A stretch of 64,000 nt of DNA, taken from positions 2,170,001-2,234,000 of the forward strand of contig NZ_AP024660.1 of assembly GCF_019977395.1 (NCBI RefSeq). The letters are read 5' to 3'. The DNA is from Arthrobacter sp. NicSoilC5. GTDB lineage: Bacteria; Actinomycetota; Actinomycetes; Actinomycetales; Micrococcaceae. This document shows positions 26,808 to 35,722 of the stretch, piece after piece. Made by a program: the position numbers and the translations under genes. Under the pieces are notes generated by a model. The model saw only the letters and a program-made list of their open reading frames with translations. It had not been told where the DNA came from and ran no database searches. How positions within the stretch are numbered: the stretch's first letter is position 1; each line of letters starts with the position of its first letter.

Positions 26808-28457
26808 TTATTCCACGGCGGGATTTCCGGCCGGGACCAGGAAGCCGTCACGGACCAGGTTGGCAACGTCGGCGAGCAGCGCAGCCTGGAAAGTCCCGGC
26901 GTCGAACCCCTCCCCGCCGCCCAGGAGGGCCTCCAAAGCCCCGGCGATCTGCCCGGCGGTGAGGTCGCCGTCGCATGCGGACACGAAGCCTGCCAGCTCC
27001 GTGCTCATCAAATTGGTGCGGCGCAGCCCGGCACCCTGCCGGAGCAGGATCACGCCGGGGTGTTCGGCGCCCGGGCGCTGGTGGCGCTCCTCGGTGACGT
27101 CCTCCGCCACGAGCAGGTGCGTGGCCTCAAGGTCATGCGCGGCGAGCCAGTCGGCGCGTTCGACGGCGGCACCCAGGTGGGGGCCGATGGGCTGCTCGAT
27201 GGGGTACGTGATTTCCTCGAAGCGGCTGATGGCGGCAGCGCGGCCGTCAGCGGGGCGGCGCAGCCAGACCATGCCGAAGCCGATGCCGGCAACATCCCGG
27301 GACCCGAAATCGGCAAGGTACTGGGCATAAGACTCCCGGTAGTGCTGCCGGTCCCGGGACTCCGAGGCGTCCCGGAGCCAGGTTTCGGCGTACTGTTCCG
27401 GGCTGACCTCTTCACGTTGGATGAACCAGGCGTCCGTGCCCTGCCGCACCCAGGATTTTGGCCGCTCCTCCCAGCTGCTGCCGGCGGCGACTTCCCAGTT
27501 GCCCAGCATCTGGGCCCAACCGCCGGGCTCCAAGACGCCGGGCAGGGCGGCCACCAGGGAGGCGACGATCCCGTCGCCCGGGAGGCCGCCGTCGCGGTAG
27601 GTGAATTGGTCCGCCGCGTCCTCGCCGGGACTGCGCGGGGTGATGACGAACGGCGGGTTGGAGACCACCAGGCCGAACTCTTCCCCGGCCACCGGCTCCA
27701 GGAGCGAACCCAGGCGGAGGCTGACCCGGTCCTCGAGGTGGTCCGGGTCGATGGACAGCGCCTCCGCGTTGAGCAGGATGTTGAACCGCGCGTAGGCCAG
27801 GGCACGTTCGGAGATGTCGGTGGCGGTCACGTGCTGGCAGTGGTGCAGCAGGTGGAAGGCCTGGATGCCGCACCCTGTCCCCAGGTCCAGCGCGCGCTCG
27901 GTGTGGCGGCGGATGGTGGTCTGCACCAGGGTGGTGGATGCCTGCCCGATGCCAAGGACGTGGTCATGCCGGAGCACCCCGGCCTGCTGGTGGGCGGCGA
28001 GGTCGCTGGCCACCCAGAGCTCCGCGCCGCCGCTGCCGTCCTCATTCTTGTCCCAGCCGTACGGCCGGAGGTCAGCCTTCGCCGTAAGGAGCCCGGAGCC
28101 GGGGACGGGCTGCACCAGCCCCAGTTCAAGGAGACCGTCGGCGCCGGTGCCCGGCAGTGCGGCGTCGAGCGTTTCCTTTTCCTGCGGCTCTGCGAGGAGC
28201 CACAAGCGGACGACGGCGGCCAGCGGCGCCGTGCCGTTGTCGGCCCGCACAGCATGCTCAACAGCGAGCACCGCGGGGATGATCTGGTCCCTGTTCAGCG
28301 CGGCCGAGGCCGCCGGGCCCAGCAGCCGTGCCACGCCGTCAAGCGTGTAGTCGAGCCCGCGCAGGTCCGCGGCGAGGGTGGAAAGCAGCGCGGGGAGGTC
28401 GCTGCGGGGAGCGTCGGCAGTGTTTCCGGCGGTGAACTCATAAGGGGATCCAGGCAT
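26808..28457 (-). CDS. Class I SAM-dependent methyltransferase (actinobacterial two-domain type)
   Basis: This 549-residue protein has a class I methyltransferase core: the SAM loop ALDLGTGCGIQAFHLLHH near residue 195 and the catalytic VVSNPPFVI motif, which is typical of enzymes that methylate an amide or amino nitrogen in protein or RNA. N- and C-terminal regions have no motif I recognise. The substrate is unknown; the NPPF motif suggests a glutamine or nucleic-acid base. It lies upstream of topA on the same strand. Confidence 0.75.
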   Translation of the reverse strand: MPGSPYEFTAGNTADAPRSDLPALLSTLAADLRGLDYTLDGVARLLGPAASAALNRDQIIPAVLAVEHAVRADNGTAPLAAVVRLWLLAEPQEKETLDAALPGTGADGLLELGLVQPVPGSGLLTAKADLRPYGWDKNEDGSGGAELWVASDLAAHQQAGVLRHDHVLGIGQASTTLVQTTIRRHTERALDLGTGCGIQAFHLLHHCQHVTATDISERALAYARFNILLNAEALSIDPDHLEDRVSLRLGSLLEPVAGEEFGLVVSNPPFVITPRSPGEDAADQFTYRDGGLPGDGIVASLVAALPGVLEPGGWAQMLGNWEVAAGSSWEERPKSWVRQGTDAWFIQREEVSPEQYAETWLRDASESRDRQHYRESYAQYLADFGSRDVAGIGFGMVWLRRPADGRAAAISRFEEITYPIEQPIGPHLGAAVERADWLAAHDLEATHLLVAEDVTEERHQRPGAEHPGVILLRQGAGLRRTNLMSTELAGFVSACDGDLTAGQIAGALEALLGGGEGFDAGTFQAALLADVANLVRDGFLVPAGNPAVE

Positions 28458-28500
28458 CGCTCAAGTTTAGTCCGGCGTGGCTGCGGGGTACGGTGGTCAC

Positions 28501-28977
28501 ATGCCTTCCCGCCTTCCCCTCCTTCCGCGCGCCCGCACGGCGGCCGCTGTGGTCCGCCGTTCGCTGCCGGTGACGGTGGTGGCCGCGGCTCTCTGCCTGG
28601 CCGCGGCGGGGTGTTCACCCGTGAACTCGGTGGAGAATGCGGATGTTCCCAAGTGGCGGGCCACCGCCCTGCCCTCTACGCCGGCGGGTGTCGTGCTCCA
28701 GGATTCGGGGAAGATCCTCAACCGGAACCGCATTGTGCAGGAGGCCGCCAGGGTGCCCGCCGGCAGCTATGTACTCACGACGGTGTGCGAAGGGACCGGC
28801 AAAGCCTTCTTCGCCGTGTCCCTGGACGGCAAAGCCGTGACGGAAGCAGGAGCAGCCTGCAACGGCCGGCAGGAAACCACCAAAATAACGCTGTCCGCCA
28901 CCGGACGGGTCGAAATCAGCAGTTCCAGCGTGGACGCTCCGCTGCTCTACGCCTACCAGCTGGCACCGGCGAAATAA
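28501..28977 (+). CDS. Predicted lipoprotein, paralogue A
   Basis: This 158-residue protein has a signal peptide with two arginine clusters and the lipobox LAAAGC, so it should be lipid-anchored outside the membrane. The mature part carries GSYVLTTVCEG and a second cysteine about 29 residues on, a pair that could form a disulfide. Its C-terminal half aligns with the next gene. No ribosome site is seen before the ATG, which may be leaderless. Its function is unknown. Confidence 0.75.
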   Translation: MPSRLPLLPRARTAAAVVRRSLPVTVVAAALCLAAAGCSPVNSVENADVPKWRATALPSTPAGVVLQDSGKILNRNRIVQEAARVPAGSYVLTTVCEGTGKAFFAVSLDGKAVTEAGAACNGRQETTKITLSATGRVEISSSSVDAPLLYAYQLAPAK

Positions 28978-29027
28978 GCCCTCTTCCGGCTCTGGCCCGC
29001 CGCCCGCTGCGGGCTTAGAGTCGGACT

Positions 29028-29591
29028 ATGCCCAGCGTGCGGGGAATCTCCGCGCCCCTTCCCGAAGGGACAGCACGGGCGCTTCTGGCACCGAAGCCGG
29101 GAGCCGCCGTCGCCCTTGGGCTGGTGCTTGCGGCAGGTGCACTGGCCGGCTGCGAATATACGTACGACGACGGCAGGGCCGGCAGCGCGCAGGGCACCGG
29201 GACTGCTGCGCCGGCGCCTGCGTTCACCCGCGACCCGCTGCAGCAGGATCCGGTGGGCGCGGCGGAGCTGGGTGACTGGGTGTCCCGGGCCCTTCCGGGT
29301 ACCACCGGCCCCGTGGTCCAGGCCGACGCCGGGCTTTTGGCTGCCGGGGAGGACCGGCTGGTCGCGTCGCCGGTGCTGGACACCGGGACCTATATCTTGT
29401 CCATCGCCTGCCGCAGCCAGCGCCGGGTGACCTTCACCGTCCGCACCGAGACCCTCACCTTGGTGGACCTTGCCCTCCGGTGCGGCATCAACCGCGAGAA
29501 CGTCATTTACCTGTCAACGGACAGCGTCCTCACGGTCCGGGTGGAGGCGAGGACCGCGGCGAACTACGCGTTCCGGGTGCACAGGCTCTAA
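29028..29591 (+). CDS. Predicted lipoprotein, paralogue B
   Basis: This 187-residue protein has a hydrophobic signal segment and lipobox LAGC near residue 42. Its C-terminal half repeats the pattern of the preceding gene: GTYILSIACRS, then a second cysteine about 29 residues on, then a strand ending AYAFRV-like (NYAFRVHRL). The two genes look like a tandem duplication that has diverged. An acidic, Gly/Ala-rich linker follows the lipobox. Function is unknown. Confidence 0.75.
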   Translation: MPSVRGISAPLPEGTARALLAPKPGAAVALGLVLAAGALAGCEYTYDDGRAGSAQGTGTAAPAPAFTRDPLQQDPVGAAELGDWVSRALPGTTGPVVQADAGLLAAGEDRLVASPVLDTGTYILSIACRSQRRVTFTVRTETLTLVDLALRCGINRENVIYLSTDSVLTVRVEARTAANYAFRVHRL

Positions 29592-29647
29592 TCCGGGACG
29601 ACGGGCGGGCATCACGCTCCCCCAGCCCGGTTTCCTTGCGGTGCGGC

Positions 29648-30544
29648 TCAGGCCGCCGCGCAGCCGTCCGGGCAGCGGAGCGTCTCCGGGCTGGCGGCGC
29701 AGTCGGCGCAGTACAGCGTGAGGGTGCGGCAGCTCGGGTTGGAGCAGTTCTCGAATTTGCTGGTGGGCGCCGAGCAGCGGGCGCACTGGCCGATGGTCTT
29801 GGCGTCCTCGCTGAATTCCAGGTGCATGCGCTTGTCAAAGACGTACAGCGAGCCCTCCCAGAGCCCCTGGTCCTTGAAGGCTTCGCCGTACCGGACGATC
29901 CCGCCGTCGAGCTGGTACACCTCTTTGAAGCCGCGGTTCACCATCAGGCTGGAGAGCACCTCGCAGCGGATGCCTCCGGTGCAGTAGGTCACCACGGGCT
30001 TGTCCTTCAGAGAGTCGTATTTGCCGGACTCCAGCTCCTTGATGAAGTCATGGGTGGTGGCGACATCCGGTACCACCGCGTCCTTGAACCGGCCAATCTG
30101 CGCTTCGAAGGCGTTCCGGCCGTCGAAGAACACCACGTCCCCGCCTTCCTGTTTCCTGGCTTCCACGAGCTCGTGGAGCTCCTCCGGCTTGAGGTGTTTT
30201 CCGCCGCCCACCACGCCACCGGCGTCGACCTTGAGTTCGCCGGGCGCGCCGAAGGAGACAATCTCGTCCCGCACCTTCACGCTGAGCCGGGGGAAGTCCG
30301 CCGCGCCGCCGTCGGACCATTTGACGTCGATTCCCCGGAACCCGGAGTACTCGCGGGTGGTCTTGACGTACTGTTTGACGGCGCCGATTTCCCCGCCCAC
30401 CGTGGCATTGATGCCGTCCTTGGAAATGAGGATGCGGCCGGTCAGTCCCAGCTTTTCGCACAGGGCACGCTGCCAGAGGCGGACGGCGTCCGGGTCAGCT
30501 ATGGGGGTAAAGCCGTAAAAGAGCACAATCTTGTTCAAAGCCAC
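29648..30544 (-). CDS. trhO: tRNA uridine(34) hydroxylase, rhodanese-domain protein
   Basis: This 298-residue protein matches TrhO (YceA), which hydroxylates U34 of some tRNAs. It has an N-terminal ferredoxin-like domain ([22 protein letters not shown]), a rhodanese domain with the active cysteine in [11 protein letters not shown], and a C-terminal Cys-rich tail ([19 protein letters not shown]) typical of longer members and possibly zinc-binding. The start is uncertain: GTG at 30544 fits the family start (VALNKIVLF) but has no clear ribosome site. Confidence 0.85.
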   Translation of the reverse strand: MALNKIVLFYGFTPIADPDAVRLWQRALCEKLGLTGRILISKDGINATVGGEIGAVKQYVKTTREYSGFRGIDVKWSDGGAADFPRLSVKVRDEIVSFGAPGELKVDAGGVVGGGKHLKPEELHELVEARKQEGGDVVFFDGRNAFEAQIGRFKDAVVPDVATTHDFIKELESGKYDSLKDKPVVTYCTGGIRCEVLSSLMVNRGFKEVYQLDGGIVRYGEAFKDQGLWEGSLYVFDKRMHLEFSEDAKTIGQCARCSAPTSKFENCSNPSCRTLTLYCADCAASPETLRCPDGCAAA

Positions 30545-30691
30545 GTATTTAAGGGTACCGGCTGCTTTAAGGTCAGCGGCTGCGCTGCAGGGCCGGCCCG
30601 GGTCCACGTGCGGCGGCCCGGCGTATCACAATTGCATAAGCACTTCGGCACCCCCTGTTGCTTGTGATCGGGCTGGAATAGTGTTCTTGCC

Positions 30692-31384
30692 ATGAGCCCG
30701 GAAACCCTGGTTGAAGACATCACTGGCCTGCTCGAAGTGTGGGTTGCCGGCTGGGCCGGATGTCGCGGCTACCGGACCTCCACGGAGGGCCGTTTCCCCG
30801 CTGCGCTCCGCTCTGACACCAGCGGCGAGTGGGAAATTTTCGCGTCCGAACCCACCGATGACGAGTTCGCCGCCCTCGCGGCCAGGACTGCGGAATCCCC
30901 GGCGCGGGTACTGACCATTCTTACCAACGACCCCTCACGGTACGCCGCCCTGGCGGCCCGTAAAGGGCTGAACGTCACGTCCGATTCGCAGACGATGATG
31001 ATCGTGGACATGGAGACGCAGGACGCCGAGGACCCCTGGCTGTCCGACGACGACCTGAGCCTGTCCACGTACGAGCAGGACGGCGTGCATTACGCCGAGG
31101 TCCGCTCCGGAGAAGCCCTCGCGGCCAGTGGCAGGGTGTTCGTGGTGGGTGACACCGCAGTGTTCGACAAGATCATCACCGAGCCGGCGTTCCAGCGCAG
31201 GGGCCTGGGCAGTTTCATCATGCGTGCGCTGGCGGCCCAGGCCTTCGGGCACGATGTCCGCGCCGGTTTGCTGCTGGCGTCCCTGGACGGGCAGAAGCTC
31301 TACTCCCATCTTGGCTGGACCACGGTGGCCCGGGTCCTGATGCTCTCGGCATCTCATGACGGGGCGGACCTCTCCCTGAGCTGA
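30692..31384 (+). CDS. GNAT family N-acetyltransferase
   Basis: This 230-residue protein has a GNAT fold in its C-terminal half, with the acetyl-CoA loop QRRGLGSFIMRAL and the following strand AGLLLASLDGQKLYSHLGW. The N-terminal half carries no recognised motif. The substrate is unknown. No ribosome site precedes the ATG, so the mRNA may be leaderless. It precedes the helicase gene on the same strand by 84 bases. Confidence 0.75.
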   Translation: MSPETLVEDITGLLEVWVAGWAGCRGYRTSTEGRFPAALRSDTSGEWEIFASEPTDDEFAALAARTAESPARVLTILTNDPSRYAALAARKGLNVTSDSQTMMIVDMETQDAEDPWLSDDDLSLSTYEQDGVHYAEVRSGEALAASGRVFVVGDTAVFDKIITEPAFQRRGLGSFIMRALAAQAFGHDVRAGLLLASLDGQKLYSHLGWTTVARVLMLSASHDGADLSLS

Positions 31385-31468
31385 ACGGGTTCAGCTGGGC
31401 CTGCCGTTTGTTTTCCCCGTTGGCGAACCTCGGGCGGGCGGCACAGTTACGGGTGGAAGAATGGTGGG

Positions 31469-33844
31469 GTGAACCCCCACGACTCCCTGATTCCTTTGCT
31501 GGGCCGCGGCCCGGAACCGGAACAGCTGCGTCATGTCCGCACCATACCGGCGCGGGAGGCAGTCCACGCGCCCTGGCCTGAATGGGTTCATCCGGACATT
31601 GCTGCGGCGTACGGGACGCTGGGCATCCTTGAGCCGTACCGGCACCAGGTTGACGCGGCCGATGCAGCGCATTCGGGCCAGCACGTTGTGGTGGCTACCG
31701 GCACTGCGTCCGGAAAGTCCCTGGCGTACCAGCTGCCGGCGTTGGATGCGATCCACCGGTCCGAACTCCGCGTGCTCGCGGACCCGGGCAAGATTCACGA
31801 CGACGGCGCCGTCACCCTTTACCTCTCCCCCACCAAGGCGCTGGCGGCGGACCAGCTGAACGCCATCCGCGCCCTGAAGCTGCCCACGGTCCGGGCGGAA
31901 ACTTACGACGGCGATACCGATCCCTCCGCCCGCCGGTGGATCAGGGACCACGCCAACTTCATCCTGGCCAACCCCGACATGCTGCACTTTGGCATCCTTC
32001 CCAACCACGCGTGGTGGGCCGGTTTCTTCCGCCGCCTTCGCTACGTCATCGTGGACGAGGCGCACAGCTACCGGGGCGTGTTTGGCTCACACGTGGCCAA
32101 CCTGATGCGGCGGCTGCGCCGGATCTGCGCCTATTACGGTGCGGGAACGGCGTTCCCCGAGCCCGTGTTCATCGCTGCCTCCGCCACCGCGTCCGAGCCC
32201 GATGTCTCCTTTTCCCGCCTCATCGGGGCCCCCGTCAAGGCGGTGTCCCGCGACTGCTCGCCGCACGGGGCCACCACCGTGGCGCTGTGGGAACCGGCGC
32301 TGACCGAGGTCAGAGGGGAGAACGGCGCGAAGGAGCGGCGGACGGCCGTGGCCGAAACCTCCGATCTGCTGGCCAATCTGGTATCCGCCCGGGTCCGCAC
32401 CATCGCCTTCATCAAGTCCCGCCGCGGCGCCGAGACCATCTCCGCGATTACCAAGCGGCTCCTCGACGAGGTGGATCCCAGCCTCCCGCAGCGGGTTGCC
32501 GCCTACCGGTCGGGGTACCTGCCGGAGGAACGCCGGGCGGTGGAGAAAGCGCTGCGTTCAGGCCAGCTGCTGGGTGTTTCCAGCACGTCTGCGTTGGAAC
32601 TCGGGATCGACATCTCGGGCCTGGATGCCGTCCTGGTGGCCGGCTGGCCCGGTACGCGGGCATCGCTGTTCCAGCAGATCGGCAGGGCCGGCCGGGCGGG
32701 CCAGGATGCCATTGCGGCCTTCGTGGCCAGCGATGACCCGCTGGACACTTTCCTGGTGAACCATCCCGAGGCCATCTTCGACGTGTCGGTGGAGGCGACG
32801 GTCTTCGACCCTTCCAACCCCTATGTTCTGGGCCCGCACCTGTGTGCGGCAGCCGCCGAGCTTCCCTTGGGGCCGGGCGAGCTGGACCTCTTCGGGCCCA
32901 CCGCTGAAATGCTCCTGGACCGGCTGGTTGCCCAGGGCTACCTCCGGCGGCGGCCCGCGGGCTGGTTCTGGACCCACTCGCAAAGCGCGGCGGGGATGGT
33001 CAACCTGCGGGCAGACGGTGGGGGCCCGGTCAGCATCGTCGACGCCGAGACGGGTTCCCTCCTGGGGACCATGGACTCGCCGCAGACGCACTACCAGGCA
33101 CACACCGGGGCCGTGTATGTCCACCAGGGCGACTCCTATGTGGTGGAGGACCTGAATGAAGACGACCACTGCGTGATGGTCCGCCGGGCCAACCCCGACT
33201 ACTACACGACGGCACGCGACGTAACCCAGATCGAGGTCCTGGACACCCTGCGGACCATGCAGTGGGGCGACGTGACCGTCCACTTCGGCGACGTGAAGGT
33301 CACCACCCAGGTTGTCTCTTTCCAGCGCAAGGCCCTGATCTCCAATGAGGTCCTGGGCGAGGAGCCGCTGGAACTCGGTGCACGGGAGCTCTTCACCAAG
33401 GCGGTGTGGTTCGTGGTGGACAACCGTTCGCTGACCGGGGCCGGCCTCATCGAAGCGCAGTTCCCGGGCGCCCTGCATGCCGCGGAGCACGCCGCGATCG
33501 GACTTCTGCCGCTGGTGGCCTCCAGCGACCGGTGGGACATCGGCGGGGTCTCCACTGCCCTGCATGCCGATACCGGGGTGCCCACCATTTTCGTGTACGA
33601 CGGGCACCCCGGCGGAGCCGGCTTTGCCGAACGGGGATTCGACAAAGCCATGGTCTGGCTGGCAGCGACCCGCGATGCCATCAAGGCCTGCGAGTGCGAT
33701 GCCGGCTGCCCGTCCTGCGTGCAGTCCCCAAAATGCGGCAACAAGAACAACCCGCTGGATAAGGCCGCCGCGGTTACCCTCCTGGACGTGCTGCTCAAGG
33801 ACGCCACAGAAGCCACGCCGGTGGATCTGGAAGCCAGGAGCTGA
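31469..33844 (+). CDS. DEAD/DEAH helicase with DUF1998 cysteine cluster (MrfA/YprA-like)
   Basis: This 791-residue superfamily 2 helicase has the Q-region YRHQ, Walker A ATGTASGKS, DEAH (VIVDEAHSY), motif III SATA, and motif VI QQIGRAGRAGQ. The C-terminal DUF1998 region ends with the cysteine set CECDAGCPSCVQSPKCG, which binds zinc in MrfA. In Bacillus, MrfA works with MrfB in mitomycin lesion repair; a repair role is possible here. Its position beside a tad operon matches the helicase/secretion neighbourhood of other actinobacteria. Start is GTG. Confidence 0.88.
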   Translation: MNPHDSLIPLLGRGPEPEQLRHVRTIPAREAVHAPWPEWVHPDIAAAYGTLGILEPYRHQVDAADAAHSGQHVVVATGTASGKSLAYQLPALDAIHRSELRVLADPGKIHDDGAVTLYLSPTKALAADQLNAIRALKLPTVRAETYDGDTDPSARRWIRDHANFILANPDMLHFGILPNHAWWAGFFRRLRYVIVDEAHSYRGVFGSHVANLMRRLRRICAYYGAGTAFPEPVFIAASATASEPDVSFSRLIGAPVKAVSRDCSPHGATTVALWEPALTEVRGENGAKERRTAVAETSDLLANLVSARVRTIAFIKSRRGAETISAITKRLLDEVDPSLPQRVAAYRSGYLPEERRAVEKALRSGQLLGVSSTSALELGIDISGLDAVLVAGWPGTRASLFQQIGRAGRAGQDAIAAFVASDDPLDTFLVNHPEAIFDVSVEATVFDPSNPYVLGPHLCAAAAELPLGPGELDLFGPTAEMLLDRLVAQGYLRRRPAGWFWTHSQSAAGMVNLRADGGGPVSIVDAETGSLLGTMDSPQTHYQAHTGAVYVHQGDSYVVEDLNEDDHCVMVRRANPDYYTTARDVTQIEVLDTLRTMQWGDVTVHFGDVKVTTQVVSFQRKALISNEVLGEEPLELGARELFTKAVWFVVDNRSLTGAGLIEAQFPGALHAAEHAAIGLLPLVASSDRWDIGGVSTALHADTGVPTIFVYDGHPGGAGFAERGFDKAMVWLAATRDAIKACECDAGCPSCVQSPKCGNKNNPLDKAAAVTLLDVLLKDATEATPVDLEARS

Positions 33845-33898
33845 TTCCCCGCCCGGAGACGTGCCCTTCGATGACCCATCTCCCCCGATTCCCTGGCC

Positions 33899-34399
33899 CT
33901 ACGGCGGAGGTCCTGCCCGGGCCCGTCCCGTCGCGGCACCCAGCAGTGCGCGCTCCCCGAGCTCAGTGCACACCTCAATCGTCTGTCCCGGGCCCGCTGA
34001 GCAGCTGAGGACCGTGGCGGAGTGCCGCGCCGCCACCTCAACGGCCACCGCGCAGGGATCCCCCGTGGTGATGCCGCGGAGGGCATCCGCCGCGGCGAGA
34101 GCTGCCAGGTCCGCTGCTGCTGCCGCCCTGCTCGCGAGCACGGCTGACTGGGCCAGCAGCAGCATGACGGCCATGGCCGTCATGACCACCAGCGCCAGCC
34201 CCGCGGCCAGGACCGTTCCCGACCCACGTTCGCGGCCATCTGTGGCGCCTTGTGGACTCTGACCGGGACCAAAATTCCGCCGCCCTCCCCGGGCGTACCG
34301 GCGTCTTGTGGCGTGCCGGCGCCCGGGTGCAGCACGACCGGACCCAGCACAGGGATGGCCGGTCCCAATCGTGGGGTGTCGCCGCCCGTGGTCACCCAT
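33899..34399 (-). CDS. TadE-like pseudopilin (Rv3654c-like)
   Basis: This 166-residue protein is the last gene of the tad operon. A Gly/Arg-rich leader of about 58 residues precedes ERGSGTVLAAGLALVV, a hydrophobic helix like that of pilins, but the +5 glutamate of true pilins is absent. Rv3654c of M. tuberculosis has the same place and shape. The start shares one base with the TadE stop (TGATG), and the preceding ORF frame further upstream is inside tadE. It is probably a minor subunit or assembly factor. Confidence 0.65.
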   Translation of the reverse strand: MGDHGRRHPTIGTGHPCAGSGRAAPGRRHATRRRYARGGRRNFGPGQSPQGATDGRERGSGTVLAAGLALVVMTAMAVMLLLAQSAVLASRAAAAADLAALAAADALRGITTGDPCAVAVEVAARHSATVLSCSAGPGQTIEVCTELGERALLGAATGRARAGPPP

Positions 34400-34893
34400 C
34401 ACCTGACGCCCCCGGCATCGCCCGATCCGTCGCCGCTGCCGGCGGCGCCGGTCCCCGCAGTCTCGCTGCGTGTTGAGGCACGGGCGGTAAGGGTCCATGG
34501 GATGGAAGTTCCCAGGGGTCCGGGCACCCGGTCAGTGACCGTGACCCTGAACCAGCCACCGTCGGCGGCAACTGTCGCGGACGCCGAACTGCCGGCGAGC
34601 ATCCTGACGGTCCGTTCCACGGCTGCGGGGTCATCGCCCCTGGCCACGGCCCTGGCGCCGGCCCGGGCTCCCTCTTCAATACGCAGCTGAGTCATGCCCG
34701 CGGCGGCTCCGGCGAGCAACATGGCCAGGAGTGCCAGCACGGCCGGCAATGCCACGGCGAACTCTGCCGTTACGGTGCCGCGGGCGTCGCCCGTCTTGCC
34801 TGCCTGTTCCTGGTGACCGTAGCTGGAGCCCACACCGCCGGTCACCGCTTCAAGAGTCTTCCGGGACGTCAACAGTCCTGCCGGACGCGTCAC
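34399..34893 (-). CDS. tadE: TadE family pseudopilin
   Basis: This 164-residue protein has a type IVb-like cleavage site: Gly39 then TVTAEF, which puts Glu at +5 and Phe at +6, followed by a hydrophobic helix (AVALPAVLALLAMLLAG). TadE is a minor pilin-like component of Flp/Tad pili. The C-terminal part is Gly/Ser-rich and short. It begins with GTG and overlaps the DUF4244 pilin stop by 4 bp. A prepilin peptidase is needed to process it, and none is in the window. Confidence 0.75.
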   Translation of the reverse strand: MTRPAGLLTSRKTLEAVTGGVGSSYGHQEQAGKTGDARGTVTAEFAVALPAVLALLAMLLAGAAAGMTQLRIEEGARAGARAVARGDDPAAVERTVRMLAGSSASATVAADGGWFRVTVTDRVPGPLGTSIPWTLTARASTRSETAGTGAAGSGDGSGDAGGVR

Positions 34894-35402
34894 GGCAGCG
34901 CCAGGGCGGTGCGGATGAGGTTCAGCAGGAAACCACGCACTTCATCGCTGCGGAGGATGAACACGAGCAGCCCGGCAAAACCCACCGCGGCCAGGGTGGC
35001 AATGGCGTATTCGGCTGTTGCCATGCCGGCTTCCGAGCCCAGCAACCCTACGCTGCGCCGCATCCTGGGGGTGCGGCCCGCAGCCGGGTACAGCTCCACC
35101 ACGTTGCCGGGCGGCGGGAAGGACGCCGCTGGAAAGGACGTACCTGAGGCCGGTGCCTGCGGAACGAGTGCGCGACTGACAGTTGTGTTGGAAGCAAGGG
35201 CACGGGATGTGGCACGGGATGTGTATTGCGTCCCGACCGCGTTGCCACGGCTGCGGGCCGGCCCCATGGCCATCGGCCTGGGAGCGGTGGCCATCGGCCT
35301 GGGAGCGGTGGCCATCTGCCTGGGAGCGGTGGCCATCTGCCTGGAAGCAGCGGGTGCGGACATTCCGGCGGAGTAATTGCGGCGGTAGTGGTTGGTGGAC
35401 AT
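34890..35402 (-). CDS. DUF4244 Flp-type pilin with a long repeat-bearing leader
   Basis: The C-terminal 57 residues (LGSEAG then MATAEYAIATLAAV...) match the DUF4244/Flp pilin core, with cleavage after Gly126 and Glu at +5, Tyr at +6. The leader before that site is 126 residues, against 10-25 in usual Flp pilins. It contains four seven-residue repeats of the type RQMATAP, then a Pro/Ser/Thr-rich stretch. The first ATG has a good AAAGGA ribosome site, while an internal ATG at 35063 (giving a 13-residue leader) has none at a good distance. Both must be kept in mind. Confidence 0.8.
   Translation of the reverse strand: MSTNHYRRNYSAGMSAPAASRQMATAPRQMATAPRPMATAPRPMAMGPARSRGNAVGTQYTSRATSRALASNTTVSRALVPQAPASGTSFPAASFPPPGNVVELYPAAGRTPRMRRSVGLLGSEAGMATAEYAIATLAAVGFAGLLVFILRSDEVRGFLLNLIRTALALP
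35268..35351. repeat. Four tandem 21-bp repeats inside the pilin gene
   Basis: Four direct 21-base units of the form GGCCATCGGCCTGGGAGCGG plus T differ at only a few bases. They encode the seven-residue repeats in the pilin leader, in frame on the minus strand. Confidence 0.9.
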
Positions 35403-35722
35403 CTGGTTTCCTTTCCATGGGTGCCGGTGGTTTTCCCGGCTGTCTTGACTCTTCCCGGCGGGGTTGTTGCGGGTAAGGGAGGGTGTGGGCTAAGTGGAAA
35501 AGCGGGGCTGCTCCAGCGCTGTGGAGGAGGGGACGGACAGCGCGACCGGGGGCGGCGGGACAGGCTGGGAACCAGGAACCAGGGGCACCGGGACAGACCG
35601 GGAACCGGGAACCGGAAGCGGCGGAATAGGCCGGGAAGCGGGAACCGGGGCCCGGGGCCCGGGAGCGGCGGAGCCAGCGAGGAGCCGGATTGCGACGAGC
35701 CGGATTCCGAGGAGACAGCCGC
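35403..35722. other. GGGAACC-rich low-complexity gap between tadC and the pilin gene
   Basis: This 320-base gap has no supported gene. Between about 35567 and 35665 the plus strand holds many copies of GGGAACC or GGAACC, then CCCGGGGCCC-like palindromic runs. On the minus strand this is the untranslated part between the tadC stop and the pilin ribosome site, so it may hold a separate pilin promoter or an RNA structure. Confidence 0.55.
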
